Origin: Lachnospiraceae bacterium
GTDB lineage: Bacteria > Bacillota > Clostridia > Lachnospirales > Lachnospiraceae
NCBI GenBank assembly: GCA_009774145.1
Contig: VSND01000009.1
Span: 1-51,066 of the forward strand
Length of the DNA stretch: 51,066 nt
Direction of reading: 5' to 3'
The translations under genes and the position numbers were made by a program. Under the pieces are notes generated by a model. The model did no database searches and was not told the DNA's origin. It saw only the letters and a list, made by a program, of their open reading frames with translations. Of this stretch, positions 23,326 to 31,789 are shown one piece after another; position 1 is the first letter of the stretch; each line of letters opens with the position of its first letter.

Positions 23326-23598
23326 CTATGATCTCGTTCTTATATCTTTTACCGGAATGTTCGCACAGAGCACCGGAACGCTGCCATGCCCCCCTTCGGA
23401 CTCGGTCTGCGTAATCTGAATATCCAGCCCCTCGCTGTCTATCTCCATATATTTCGTGATCACCTTTATGATATCATTTTTAATTGCTTCCATTATCTCG
23501 GGAGAGCAATTCGCACGGTCCGAGATCAGCAAAAGCTTCAGACGGTCTTTTGCAACCTCTCCTGAATTCTTCTTCCGAAAGAAATCCATGAACGCCAT
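23326..23598 (-). CDS. minE: Cell division topological specificity factor MinE
   Basis: A 90-residue MinE: N-terminal membrane-targeting helix (FMDFFRKKNSGEVAKDRLKLLLISDR) with the MinD-contact segment, then the dimerisation domain ending IQITQTESEGGHGSVPVLCANIPV. MinE drives pole-to-pole oscillation of MinCD in species that lack DivIVA-MinJ control. It is 15 bases from minD. Confidence 0.95.
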   Translation of the reverse strand: MAFMDFFRKKNSGEVAKDRLKLLLISDRANCSPEIMEAIKNDIIKVITKYMEIDSEGLDIQITQTESEGGHGSVPVLCANIPVKDIRTRS

Positions 23599-23613
23599 AT
23601 TTTTGCTCCCTTC

Positions 23614-24399
23614 TTATTTGAACAGTTTTTTCAGTTTTCCAAAAAATCCGCCTTTTATCTTTAAATCCAGGAACGGAACCTCTTCTCCCAGTACACGGTG
23701 GCAGATATTCATGTAGGCCTGTCCGGCCAGAGAGCCATCTCCCACGCAGGGTTCCCCCTGATTGGTCGCAATCACGACGCTTTCATCGTCCGGAACTGCT
23801 CCGATCATGTCTATGGCAAGGATCTCGACCACATCGTCCATGGACATCATATTCCCGCTTTCCACCATATCCATACGGATCCGGTTGACGATCAGATCGG
23901 ACTTTCTGATATCGTTTGCCTCCAGAAGGCCGATGATCCGGTCTGCATCGCGAATGGCCGATACTTCAGGCGTCGTCACAATCAGCGCGCGGTCGGCAGC
24001 GGCAATCGCATTTTTGAATCCCTGCTCAATGCCTGCCGGGCAGTCCAGAAGTATGTAATCAAATTCATCCCGAAGCTCATCGATCAGCTTGATCATCTGC
24101 TCCGGATTCACGGCTGTCTTGTCCCTGGTCTGGGCAGACGGAAGAAGATACAGATTCGGATAACGCTTGTCCTTGATCAGAGCCTGCTTGATCCTGCAGT
24201 TTCCTTCCACCACATCTACCAGATTGTATACGATGCGGTTTTCCAGTCCCATAACCACATCCAGATTTCTAAGTCCGATATCGGTATCGATCAGAACCAC
24301 CTTCCGGTCCATCTTCGCCAGTCCGGTACCCACATTGGCAGTCGTGGTTGTCTTACCGACACCGCCCTTTCCAGATGTTATCACAATTACTTCGCTCAT
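23614..24399 (-). CDS. minD: Septum site-determining ATPase MinD
   Basis: A 261-residue deviant-Walker ATPase: VITSGKGGVGKTTTTANVG (with the signature Lys before GGVGK), VLIDTDIGLRNLDVVMG, YILLDCPAGIEQGF. The C-terminal amphipathic membrane helix GGFFGKLKKLFK is present. ATP-bound MinD recruits MinC to the membrane to block FtsZ rings away from midcell. The start is the ATG at 24399 with GGAGGA six bases upstream; the frame is open further upstream without similarity. Confidence 0.97.
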   Translation of the reverse strand: MSEVIVITSGKGGVGKTTTTANVGTGLAKMDRKVVLIDTDIGLRNLDVVMGLENRIVYNLVDVVEGNCRIKQALIKDKRYPNLYLLPSAQTRDKTAVNPEQMIKLIDELRDEFDYILLDCPAGIEQGFKNAIAAADRALIVTTPEVSAIRDADRIIGLLEANDIRKSDLIVNRIRMDMVESGNMMSMDDVVEILAIDMIGAVPDDESVVIATNQGEPCVGDGSLAGQAYMNICHRVLGEEVPFLDLKIKGGFFGKLKKLFK

Positions 24400-24457
24400 A
24401 TTGTCTCCTCCAACCTTTCCTGTCACCGGCAGTCTGAATCCGCGTGACGATATATCA

Positions 24458-25132
24458 TCAAATCCGGATGTCATTGATTACTTCTTTTGTAATCGGCTCC
24501 ATATAGATGTTGCCTTCCTCCGCATATGCGATCATAGGGCCTGTGGCTGTTCCTTTCATGTGGATCGGCCCGTCACCGGAACGCGCGATCGCATCCGCGA
24601 TCCGTATCTGTACCGGGGACATATTCAGAGCTGCCACAAAAGCATCTTCGTTTCCCACGGCTCCTGCATGGATTGTCCCCTTCAGGCTCCCGAGCACCAC
24701 CACATTGCCTTTTGAAACAATCGTTGCGCCCGGATTCACATCTCCAAGTATGATAATGCTCGTCTCCGACTCCAGCACCTGTCCCGAACGGAGCGTTCCT
24801 TTATAAAATCTGCCGGTATTAAAGTCCCGGTCCCCCTGCCTGCCTTCCACGACCTGCTTCATATAGGATTCCTTCAGTTCGTCCTGATCCAGTACGCAGA
24901 GAATCTCCAGAGAAGAATTTTCCTGAATCACCCGAATGATCTCCAGCTGCTCCTCCCGGCTCAGCCATCTCCCGTCAAAGGCAAGCGCCATCCGGGCATC
25001 CCGGAAAAACTCCGAAGAGGCCTTAAACCGTTCTGCAATATCCGCAAGCAGCTCCCGAAAAGGAATGTTCCTGTCCAGAAATAACGTAATGCCGTATTTA
25101 TTGCTCTTAATCACAACTGTCTGCTGTTTCAT
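24458..25132 (-). CDS. minC: Septum site-determining protein MinC
   Basis: A 224-residue FtsZ-assembly inhibitor. The N-terminal domain (residues 1-100) is divergent; the C-terminal beta-helix domain shows GTLRSGQVLESETSIIILGDVNPGA, NVVVLGSLKGTIHAGAVGN and the MinD-contact face, ending AYAEEGNIYMEPI. AGGAG precedes the ATG. First of the minCDE set and 49 bases after the PBP2 gene. Confidence 0.95.
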   Translation of the reverse strand: MKQQTVVIKSNKYGITLFLDRNIPFRELLADIAERFKASSEFFRDARMALAFDGRWLSREEQLEIIRVIQENSSLEILCVLDQDELKESYMKQVVEGRQGDRDFNTGRFYKGTLRSGQVLESETSIIILGDVNPGATIVSKGNVVVLGSLKGTIHAGAVGNEDAFVAALNMSPVQIRIADAIARSGDGPIHMKGTATGPMIAYAEEGNIYMEPITKEVINDIRI

Positions 25133-25181
25133 GATGTTCTCCTAATCCTTCATACCAATCGAACGCCCGCAAAATATGCCC

Positions 25182-28073
25182 CTAATCACTGATTACCTCT
25201 GTCGTCGCCTCGGAAGCAGTTCCTGTCAGCAGCTCCTCTTCATCCACCAGGTCAAAACAGTACCGGAAAATATCTGCCGCCATGGCAGCGGCATTTGCCG
25301 ATGTATAACCGTTTGCAATGCGGATGGCTATGGCAATCTCCGGGTTCTCATACGGCGCATATCCTACAAACAGCGCATGGTTCGGATGCCGCAGTGACTG
25401 CTGCGCCGTACCGGTCTTCCCTGCCACCGTCAGGTTCAGACTGTCAAAAGCGTCTGTATTCAGGGCAACCTGATGCATGCCCTCCTGAATCACATTCCAG
25501 GAACTGTCTGCCATATGGATCTTATTATATACTGACACCGGATAATCTTCAATAGTGTTTCCTTCCGAATCGGTAAGCCTGTCCAGCAGGGTCAGGTTAT
25601 ACACGGTTCCTCTGTCCGCCACCGCGCTGACATATCTTGCAAGCTGCGACACGCTGAACAGGTTGGTACCCTGTCCAATGGAAGAACGGATTCCGTCCGT
25701 ATCGGACAGATGAGGAGAATTTTCCGGAATCTCAAGTCCTGATTTTTCCGTAAGTCCGAACTCCTCTGCATATTTCGCAATCGTCTCCAGAGCCCGGTCC
25801 GAAGAATACCCGGTCGTACGGCCTCCGCCCAGCCGGAAGCCCACTTCATAAAAATAATAGTTGCAGGACACCCGAATGGCATCCACCACATTGATATTTC
25901 CATGGCTGCCCCGGTACTGGTTGTAGATCCAGCAGGTCGGAGAACCATAGGCTTCCGTATAGACACCGGTTGCATGCATGATCTCCGAAGGGGTAATCAC
26001 GCCTTCTTCCAGGCCGGCGGTTGCGATCACCGGTTTTATGGTGGAACCGGGCGCTGTCTGCTCCTGCGTGGCCCGGCTGTACAACGGTCTGGACCGGTCT
26101 TTGTTCAGCGCCGCAAAATAAGCAGAATCCATCGTATTCGTCAGGCGGTTGTTGTCATATCCCGGATAGCTGACGCAGGCAAGCGTCTCTCCGGTATGGG
26201 GATCTGCGATGACGCAGGCGGCGCTGCATGGTTCCAGTGCAAGCTGCGCCGGCGTAATCTCCAGATTCCGAATCTTGTCCAGCAGAAAACTGTAGGCAGA
26301 CCAGCTTCCGCTCTGAAGCCTTCCCACCGCCTCTTCATCATACTCCAAAACACCCTGTTCATACAAGAGCAAACAGATCTCTTTTCCCGTCACGATATCG
26401 TCCAGCAGGATATATTTATACAGCATATTCTGAAAATCGACATCATTCTGAAGCTCTGTCGAAATATAATCCATCAGAACCGCATAGATTTCCTCTGCAT
26501 TCAGATACGGACTGTCCACCTCAAGGCCGGACACATCCACCCAGTTCATGGATATGGCGTACTCCAGATATTCCTTCAGGCCGATCACTTCGTCCGTGGT
26601 CCATGCGATATAGGTGGCATCCTTCCGGTCGACGGCGTCACTCATCAGAATGTTGCGGTCCCCCATAAGGATATCCGACACGATGTAGCTCATATAATTT
26701 TTCATATCCTTCGGCAGATCCTGATAGGCCGCAGGATTTTCCGAATGCAGCTCCGACATGATCCTTTCAATCGTCAGGGAAAGACGCTCCTCGAACCTCT
26801 GCTGAACAGACCGTTCCAGTTCCGTCGCGTCCTTTGCCTGGAAATGGGAGGTGTCGATCACCCGGTTATTGATCAGCGCATAGTAGACGTCGTAGATGGG
26901 GATCCGGATACTGGCAGCCGAAGCATTCGGCGCGGCAACATATTCCTTTATATTCTGAATCTTGGACAGGAGAATGCCTGCCAGCTGCTGTTCCAGAATA
27001 TCATAGACCGCCATCTGCAGATCTTTATCTATGGTCAGATACACATCCTTCCCCGATTCCGGCTGCGTCTCCTTCTCCACCTCCAGAACATTTCCCATGC
27101 TGTTGACATAGATCGTACGGTTGCCCTTGGTCCCCTGGAGAGCTGTCTCCATATACTGTTCGATGCCTGCTTTTCCCACAATATCGTTCAGTTCATAGTT
27201 TTCATTTTCCAGAAGCAGGCTGTCCAGTTCCTCCTGGGACGGCTTGCCGATATAGCCGATCAGAGATGCAAAATATTCTGCATCATTATAGACTCTGAGA
27301 CTGCTCTGGGCAATATCCACGCCCTGAAGGCTGTCCAGATTCTCCATGATCTCCGCCACCGTCTCGTCGCACACGTCCGATGCAATCGTCGTGGCAACAT
27401 AGCGCTTGTACCCGTTCAGGCTCATGGCATACCGGACGGTCGCAATCTTCAGTTTCTCTTCCAGAGACAGATCTTCTTCGGAAATGCCATAGGCTTCCCT
27501 CTGTTCCGGCGTATAGGCATCCCAGGAAATGTAATACCGTCTTTTTCCGCACAGATAATCCATGATCTGTTCCGCAGACGCCGCCGACTCCTTCGGCTCC
27601 AGCTCCTCGATGGTCCTGCGGCCGTAAATATCCGCCTTAAACCGCAGAAGCGCCGTCCCTTCCTGGGTAAACACGTATCTTCCGTTCTCGCAGATGATTC
27701 CGAAATCACTGATGATACTGTCCCCGTGAGACTCCGCGATCTCAATGACCCTGGAAATGATCCGGTTCAGCGACGCCTGTTTTTCCCGGTCGCTCTGGTA
27801 GGTTCCGTTATCTTCAATCGTAATGGAATAGGACAGAACATTATCTGCCAGTATCTCTCCGTTTCTGTCATAGATCTTCCCTCTCGTGCTGGCAATATTG
27901 ATCTCTTTTTTGATCCGCATGGTGAAGCTTTCCGCATAATCTTCACCATGGATGATCTGGAGCAGAAATACCCTTCCCAGCAGAATACCGTAGAAAAGCA
28001 GAACGACCAGCATCAGGACGAAGATTCTGGAAGTTATAAAATTGATAAAAGACTCTTTAAAATCATCAAACAA
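25182..28073 (-). CDS. mrdA: Class B penicillin-binding protein (PBP2, MrdA type) with large insert
   Basis: Elongation transpeptidase partner of RodA. One N-terminal membrane helix (about residues 20-42), the PBP dimerisation region with ASTRGKIYDRNGEILADN, then the transpeptidase with SxxK in APGSTIKPVIAT, SxN in RVSCNYYFYEVG and KTG in VAGKTGTAQQS. At about 963 residues it is some 300 longer than most PBP2s: between the DKDLQMAVYDILEQQLAG helix (residue about 354) and CVIADPHTGETLACVSYPG (about 622) lie about 245 mainly helical, acidic residues with no match I know. The start is best as TTG at 28073 with GAGAGG eight bases ahead; the earlier GTG at 28082 touches that site. Between mreD and minC in the operon. 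Confidence 0.92.
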   Translation of the reverse strand: MFDDFKESFINFITSRIFVLMLVVLLFYGILLGRVFLLQIIHGEDYAESFTMRIKKEINIASTRGKIYDRNGEILADNVLSYSITIEDNGTYQSDREKQASLNRIISRVIEIAESHGDSIISDFGIICENGRYVFTQEGTALLRFKADIYGRRTIEELEPKESAASAEQIMDYLCGKRRYYISWDAYTPEQREAYGISEEDLSLEEKLKIATVRYAMSLNGYKRYVATTIASDVCDETVAEIMENLDSLQGVDIAQSSLRVYNDAEYFASLIGYIGKPSQEELDSLLLENENYELNDIVGKAGIEQYMETALQGTKGNRTIYVNSMGNVLEVEKETQPESGKDVYLTIDKDLQMAVYDILEQQLAGILLSKIQNIKEYVAAPNASAASIRIPIYDVYYALINNRVIDTSHFQAKDATELERSVQQRFEERLSLTIERIMSELHSENPAAYQDLPKDMKNYMSYIVSDILMGDRNILMSDAVDRKDATYIAWTTDEVIGLKEYLEYAISMNWVDVSGLEVDSPYLNAEEIYAVLMDYISTELQNDVDFQNMLYKYILLDDIVTGKEICLLLYEQGVLEYDEEAVGRLQSGSWSAYSFLLDKIRNLEITPAQLALEPCSAACVIADPHTGETLACVSYPGYDNNRLTNTMDSAYFAALNKDRSRPLYSRATQEQTAPGSTIKPVIATAGLEEGVITPSEIMHATGVYTEAYGSPTCWIYNQYRGSHGNINVVDAIRVSCNYYFYEVGFRLGGGRTTGYSSDRALETIAKYAEEFGLTEKSGLEIPENSPHLSDTDGIRSSIGQGTNLFSVSQLARYVSAVADRGTVYNLTLLDRLTDSEGNTIEDYPVSVYNKIHMADSSWNVIQEGMHQVALNTDAFDSLNLTVAGKTGTAQQSLRHPNHALFVGYAPYENPEIAIAIRIANGYTSANAAAMAADIFRYCFDLVDEEELLTGTASEATTEVISD

Positions 28074-28085
28074 TCCATCCACCTC

Positions 28086-28580
28086 TCAGGCCTCTTTATC
28101 AAGTCTTCGGTTTACTCCGTAAATCAGCCTGTAAAAAAGCAGCGTCACAACAATCGTATACAAAAGCTCCGGCAATATGATCCTCGTCAGATAATAGAAA
28201 AATGCAAAGCGGCTTCTCATCATGAACATGATCACATAATGCCCAAGTCCGTACGCCAGCTCGCTGGCCGATATCAGAAAGATCGGGAGTTTGATATCTT
28301 CTCCATAAAAAATATGGTTGAAATATCCGTTTGCGTAGCCTATGTACATATAGATCACCGCATGCATTCCCAAAAGTCTTCCATAAAAGATATCTTCCAG
28401 AAGCCCGCAGAAAAAGCCCACCCAAAGCCCTTCCTTTTTCCCTTTCATAAAGCCGAAAGACGACGTTATGATTACCATCAGATTCGGACTGATGGAACCG
28501 ATGGACAAGGTCTTGAATACGGTACACTGAAACAGGAATCCAATCAGTATGATCAGTACGGTCACAATCCTGCGCTTCAT
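28086..28580 (-). CDS. mreD: Rod shape-determining protein MreD
   Basis: A 164-residue integral membrane protein with five to six helices; SIGSISPNLMVIITSSFGFMKGKKEGLWVGFFCGLLEDI is the family's most typical part. It links MreC to the RodA-PBP2 machinery. AAAGGGG precedes the ATG. It ends three bases before the PBP2 ribosome-binding region. Confidence 0.93.
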   Translation of the reverse strand: MKRRIVTVLIILIGFLFQCTVFKTLSIGSISPNLMVIITSSFGFMKGKKEGLWVGFFCGLLEDIFYGRLLGMHAVIYMYIGYANGYFNHIFYGEDIKLPIFLISASELAYGLGHYVIMFMMRSRFAFFYYLTRIILPELLYTIVVTLLFYRLIYGVNRRLDKEA

Positions 28581-28604
28581 TTTTAAGGCCCCTTTCCATC
28601 GCTG

Positions 28605-29600
28605 TTATTCTGCCGCTTCCCCTTCCGGTTCCGCAGAATCCGAAGACTCTGTCTCGTTCCCGCCTTCTGTCTCATCCGAAGCGTTTTCTGTCTCCCCGTC
28701 GTCTTCCTTTGCAGAAGCCTCTGATGTATATTCCTCCACATCTGCATCCACATCTACCTGCTGTTTCAGATCCGTGATCACAAGTACCGTACTCAGGTGT
28801 TCAAAATCCACTGCCGGCGTCAGACTTCCCGATTTTGTCAGGTTGTTGGCATCCGTGGAGATTTCATTCACATATCCGATCAGGATCCCTTTATGGAATT
28901 TGGCGCTCACATAAGAAGTCACTACCTTGTCGCCCTGCTCCACTTCATCGTTCGGATCCCGAAGCCCGTTCATCTGCATCGTTCCTTCCGTCATCATCTG
29001 CAGATCTCCGCGCACGTAACAAAGATCTGAATTTTTCAGGATCATGGCGCTGACATTGCTCATATCGTCAATAATGGAACGGACCTGTGCCCAGTCCGGC
29101 CCCGTCTTGGTCACGATACCCACCAGGCCGCCGCCGGCTATGACGTTCATATCCACACGGATCCCGTCATTGGAGCCCTTATCAATCACAAACATATTGA
29201 ACCAGTTCCCGGTGTCCTTCCCGATCACATTCGCCGCGATCTTGTCCAGACTGGAATATTCATTATCCAGATCATACAGTTCCCGAAGTTCCTCCAGCTC
29301 GTAACGTTCCTGGAGCATGGCGTTGTTTTCCAGCGTCAGCTCTGCAATCTGTTCCCTCAAACGTTCGTTTTCACCCTTTACCGCCGTCAGGTCTTCCAGA
29401 TTTTCCACTCTGCTGCGCATCCACCCTCCGGCAGAATTGATTCCCCTCTGAATCGGGATCAGTACATAGCCGGAGACCACATTCAGAACTCCTCCGTCAA
29501 AATCCGTCAAAAAGGACAGCGACATGGTTCCCACACAGAGAAGAGTCAGAACAAACAGAATATATTTTCCGGGAATCGTAAAACGTTCTTTTCGTCTCAT
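28605..29600 (-). CDS. mreC: Rod shape-determining protein MreC
   Basis: A 331-residue membrane-anchored scaffold: one helix near residues 13-32, a coiled coil (LEDLTAVKGENERLREQIAELTLENN), and the beta-barrel core with NVIGKDTGNWFNMFVIDKGSNDGIRVDMNVI and GLVGIVTKTGPDWAQVRSI. The last 45 residues are a disordered Glu/Ser-rich tail (DGETENASDETEGGNETESS), longer than in many homologues. It contacts PBP2 outside the membrane and MreB/MreD inside. Confidence 0.95.
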   Translation of the reverse strand: MRRKERFTIPGKYILFVLTLLCVGTMSLSFLTDFDGGVLNVVSGYVLIPIQRGINSAGGWMRSRVENLEDLTAVKGENERLREQIAELTLENNAMLQERYELEELRELYDLDNEYSSLDKIAANVIGKDTGNWFNMFVIDKGSNDGIRVDMNVIAGGGLVGIVTKTGPDWAQVRSIIDDMSNVSAMILKNSDLCYVRGDLQMMTEGTMQMNGLRDPNDEVEQGDKVVTSYVSAKFHKGILIGYVNEISTDANNLTKSGSLTPAVDFEHLSTVLVITDLKQQVDVDADVEEYTSEASAKEDDGETENASDETEGGNETESSDSAEPEGEAAE

Positions 29601-29618
29601 CCGCTGCAGCTCCCGCCG

Positions 29619-30626
29619 TTATTCATATTTCTGCTCTTTGGTAACAAATGCCAGAGAACGGAATTCGCGGTCTCCCATGACCCTTGCCAGTCCCCTTACA
29701 ACGCTTGTCTCCGGTTCCTCATCCACAATAACCCTGATGCCGGATTTCTGTTCCAGAAGCTGATCCAGCTTGTGTATCCTTGCAGAGCCTCCGGTCAGAT
29801 AGATGCCGTTGCGGATGATATCCACCCCCAGTTCCGGCGGTGTTCTCTCCAGAATGGTCTTTACCGCATCCATAATGATGCCAAGCTGTTCCTTGATCGC
29901 CTCATAGACAAAATCAGAGGTCACTTCCATCATCTGCGGAAGTCCGATGACCATATTCCGTCCGCAGATCTGCATGGAAGCCTGCTCCGGTTCCACGGCG
30001 TAGGCCAGTTCCTTCTTGATCGTCTCTGCCGTCTTGCTTCCGATGAAAAAATTATACTCTTTGCGGATCGCGCTCTGGATCGCATCGTCAATTGAGCGGC
30101 CGCCGTTCTGAATCAGGCGGCTGATGACAATTCCGCCAAGGGACAATACGGATATCTCGGTTGTCTCCGCTCCGATATCCACAAGCATGACACCCTGTGC
30201 TTCCTTCACGTTGATGCCGAGCCCAAGCCCTGCCGCCACCGGCTTATCCACCAGATAGACGCCCTTCGGCTTCATATTGGAATCTTGGATCAGCGTTGTG
30301 AAAATGCGCTCCTGCATCTCTGTCGGAAGTGCCACAAAATATTCAGCCCCCTTCAGCTGCCCCTTGATATTTCTTTCCAGAAGGTTCCGCAAAAACGCCT
30401 GCATGTTGCTGATGCTCGCAAGGTTTCCATAGGACATGGGGCTGGTCACCTGTATATTGGACGGCGCTTTCTCATACATGGCATACGCCTCGTCTCCAAA
30501 AGCCAGAAGCCCTTTTTTGTCCTGCACAGCCACCATATTGTGCTGAATCAGATAAGCATCCGCATCTCTGTGATAGATTTTCAGATGGTACGACCCGAAA
30601 TCGCAGCCGAAATTATGATTATTCAT
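29619..30626 (-). CDS. mreB: MreB-like actin homologue, divergent
   Basis: A 335-residue actin-fold cell-shape protein heading the mreBCD operon. The middle and C-terminal parts are clearly MreB (YLVDKPVAAGLGLG, ISVLSLGGIVISRLI, GIYLTGGSARIHKLD). The two phosphate-binding loops are altered: the usual DLGTANTLV is DFGSYHLKI, and DIGGGTTE is DIGAETTE. Residue changes there may weaken ATP hydrolysis or define a paralogue. GAGGGA precedes the ATG. RadC is encoded just upstream on the same strand, 26 bases away. Confidence 0.9.
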   Translation of the reverse strand: MNNHNFGCDFGSYHLKIYHRDADAYLIQHNMVAVQDKKGLLAFGDEAYAMYEKAPSNIQVTSPMSYGNLASISNMQAFLRNLLERNIKGQLKGAEYFVALPTEMQERIFTTLIQDSNMKPKGVYLVDKPVAAGLGLGINVKEAQGVMLVDIGAETTEISVLSLGGIVISRLIQNGGRSIDDAIQSAIRKEYNFFIGSKTAETIKKELAYAVEPEQASMQICGRNMVIGLPQMMEVTSDFVYEAIKEQLGIIMDAVKTILERTPPELGVDIIRNGIYLTGGSARIHKLDQLLEQKSGIRVIVDEEPETSVVRGLARVMGDREFRSLAFVTKEQKYE

Positions 30627-30652
30627 GGTACATTTCCCTCTTTCTCTCTTGA

Positions 30653-31342
30653 TTACAGATAATTTTTTTCCCGAAAGCTCATATAGGTATGTTCCCCTAT
30701 AATGATATGGTCCGTCAGATGAATCCCAAGAAGCGCTCCTGCCTCTGCCACCCGTCTGGTCACGTTCAGATCCTCCCTGCTTGGATGCGGGTCCCCGCTC
30801 GGATGATTGTGCAGAAGGACCAGCTGGACTGCCCTTGCAGACAGCGCTTCCAGAAAGATCTCCCTTGGTGAGATCATGGACGCGTTTACCGTCCCTTTAA
30901 ACATATATTTTTCTCTCAGCAGCCTGCCTTTCTGATTCAGCATCAAAAGCAGCAGAACCTCCTGTTCCTGATGCCTCAGGTCTTCCATATAATATTCCGC
31001 GATCGCATCCGGACTTCTGAAAAAGACGCCCTTTCCGGCCTCTTCCCTTGCCATGCGTCTGGCAAGTTCCAGAACGCATTTCAGCTGAATCGCCCGGATC
31101 TTTCCGATTCCCTGCACCGTTGACAGTTCCTCCAGGCTCAGCCTGCGAAGTCCGGTAAATCCTTTTCTCTCAGGGGCAAGCTTCAGGATCTCGCCTGCAA
31201 GCTCCAGAACACTGCGCCCCTTTGCCCCGGTCCGCAGAAGAACCGCCAGAAGCTCCCTGTCGCTTAACTGCTCCGCGCCGTGGCGCATACATCTCTCATA
31301 TGGCCGTTCATCCTTCGGCAGACGGTTAAAATTCTCATTCAT
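30653..31342 (-). CDS. radC: RadC family JAB-domain protein
   Basis: A 229-residue protein with an N-terminal helix-hairpin-helix region (LSTVQGIGKIRAIQLKCVLELARR) and the C-terminal JAB/MPN metal site, LLHNHPSGDPHPSREDLNVT, with upstream Glu in AQVSPREIF-type sequence (MISPREIFLEAL). The name suggests DNA repair, but that role has been questioned for the family. Its place in front of mreB is conserved in many Firmicutes. GGAGG lies ten bases before the ATG. Confidence 0.95.
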   Translation of the reverse strand: MNENFNRLPKDERPYERCMRHGAEQLSDRELLAVLLRTGAKGRSVLELAGEILKLAPERKGFTGLRRLSLEELSTVQGIGKIRAIQLKCVLELARRMAREEAGKGVFFRSPDAIAEYYMEDLRHQEQEVLLLLMLNQKGRLLREKYMFKGTVNASMISPREIFLEALSARAVQLVLLHNHPSGDPHPSREDLNVTRRVAEAGALLGIHLTDHIIIGEHTYMSFREKNYL

Positions 31343-31501
31343 ACTGTGATAACCTCCGTTTCATCTCTCCAGATACCCCGTCAGTTATCCTCTTTAGTAT
31401 CTTCCTTTTTTATTTCTATATCCGGCGATGTACAGTTCCGGCACTGAATTTCTGATTCTTCAGACCCCAGGTGTGCCGTTTATCAGACTTTTCATGGTTC
31501 T

Positions 31502-31759
31502 TCAGATTCCGGCTTTGTATATAAATATCGCAAGCATGATTCCTATAATGCTGGCGACCGTGATCCGGATCGTCAGCCCGAAGGTCAGAACCAGCAGTCC
31601 CAGCGACAGGACAACCGGTTCCTCCAGTCCGAAAGACTGTCCGTAATTCAGCCAGTCCAGACCCGGCATGTCGGCTGCCAGCGTGCCGATGAATCCGCCG
31701 AACACGATTCCTGCCAGCATGAGCAGAAGGAGTGTCCAGCCATTTTTTGAAGTTCTCAT
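31502..31759 (-). CDS. DUF4321 small membrane protein
   Basis: An 85-residue protein with two or three helices. The sequence GWTLLLLMLAGIVFGGFIG, then LNYGQSFGLEEPVVLSLG and LTFGLTIRITVASIIGIMLA, matches the DUF4321 family of Clostridia, usually found near radC/mreB. Function unknown. A longer overlapping frame on the same strand (31416-31790) is a shadow. GGAGGT lies upstream of the ATG. The spacer to radC (31343-31501) shows nothing else. Confidence 0.88.
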   Translation of the reverse strand: MRTSKNGWTLLLLMLAGIVFGGFIGTLAADMPGLDWLNYGQSFGLEEPVVLSLGLLVLTFGLTIRITVASIIGIMLAIFIYKAGI

Positions 31760-31789
31760 AACATATACTTACCTCCGGTTTTTCAAACA

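Noticed and set aside
25902..28586. An 894-codon plus-strand ORF antisense to PBP2 and mreD
   Set aside because: It is rich in His/Arg/Gln/Ile with no domain, lies entirely opposite well-supported genes, and is the expected shadow of a GC-moderate gene read on the opposite strand.
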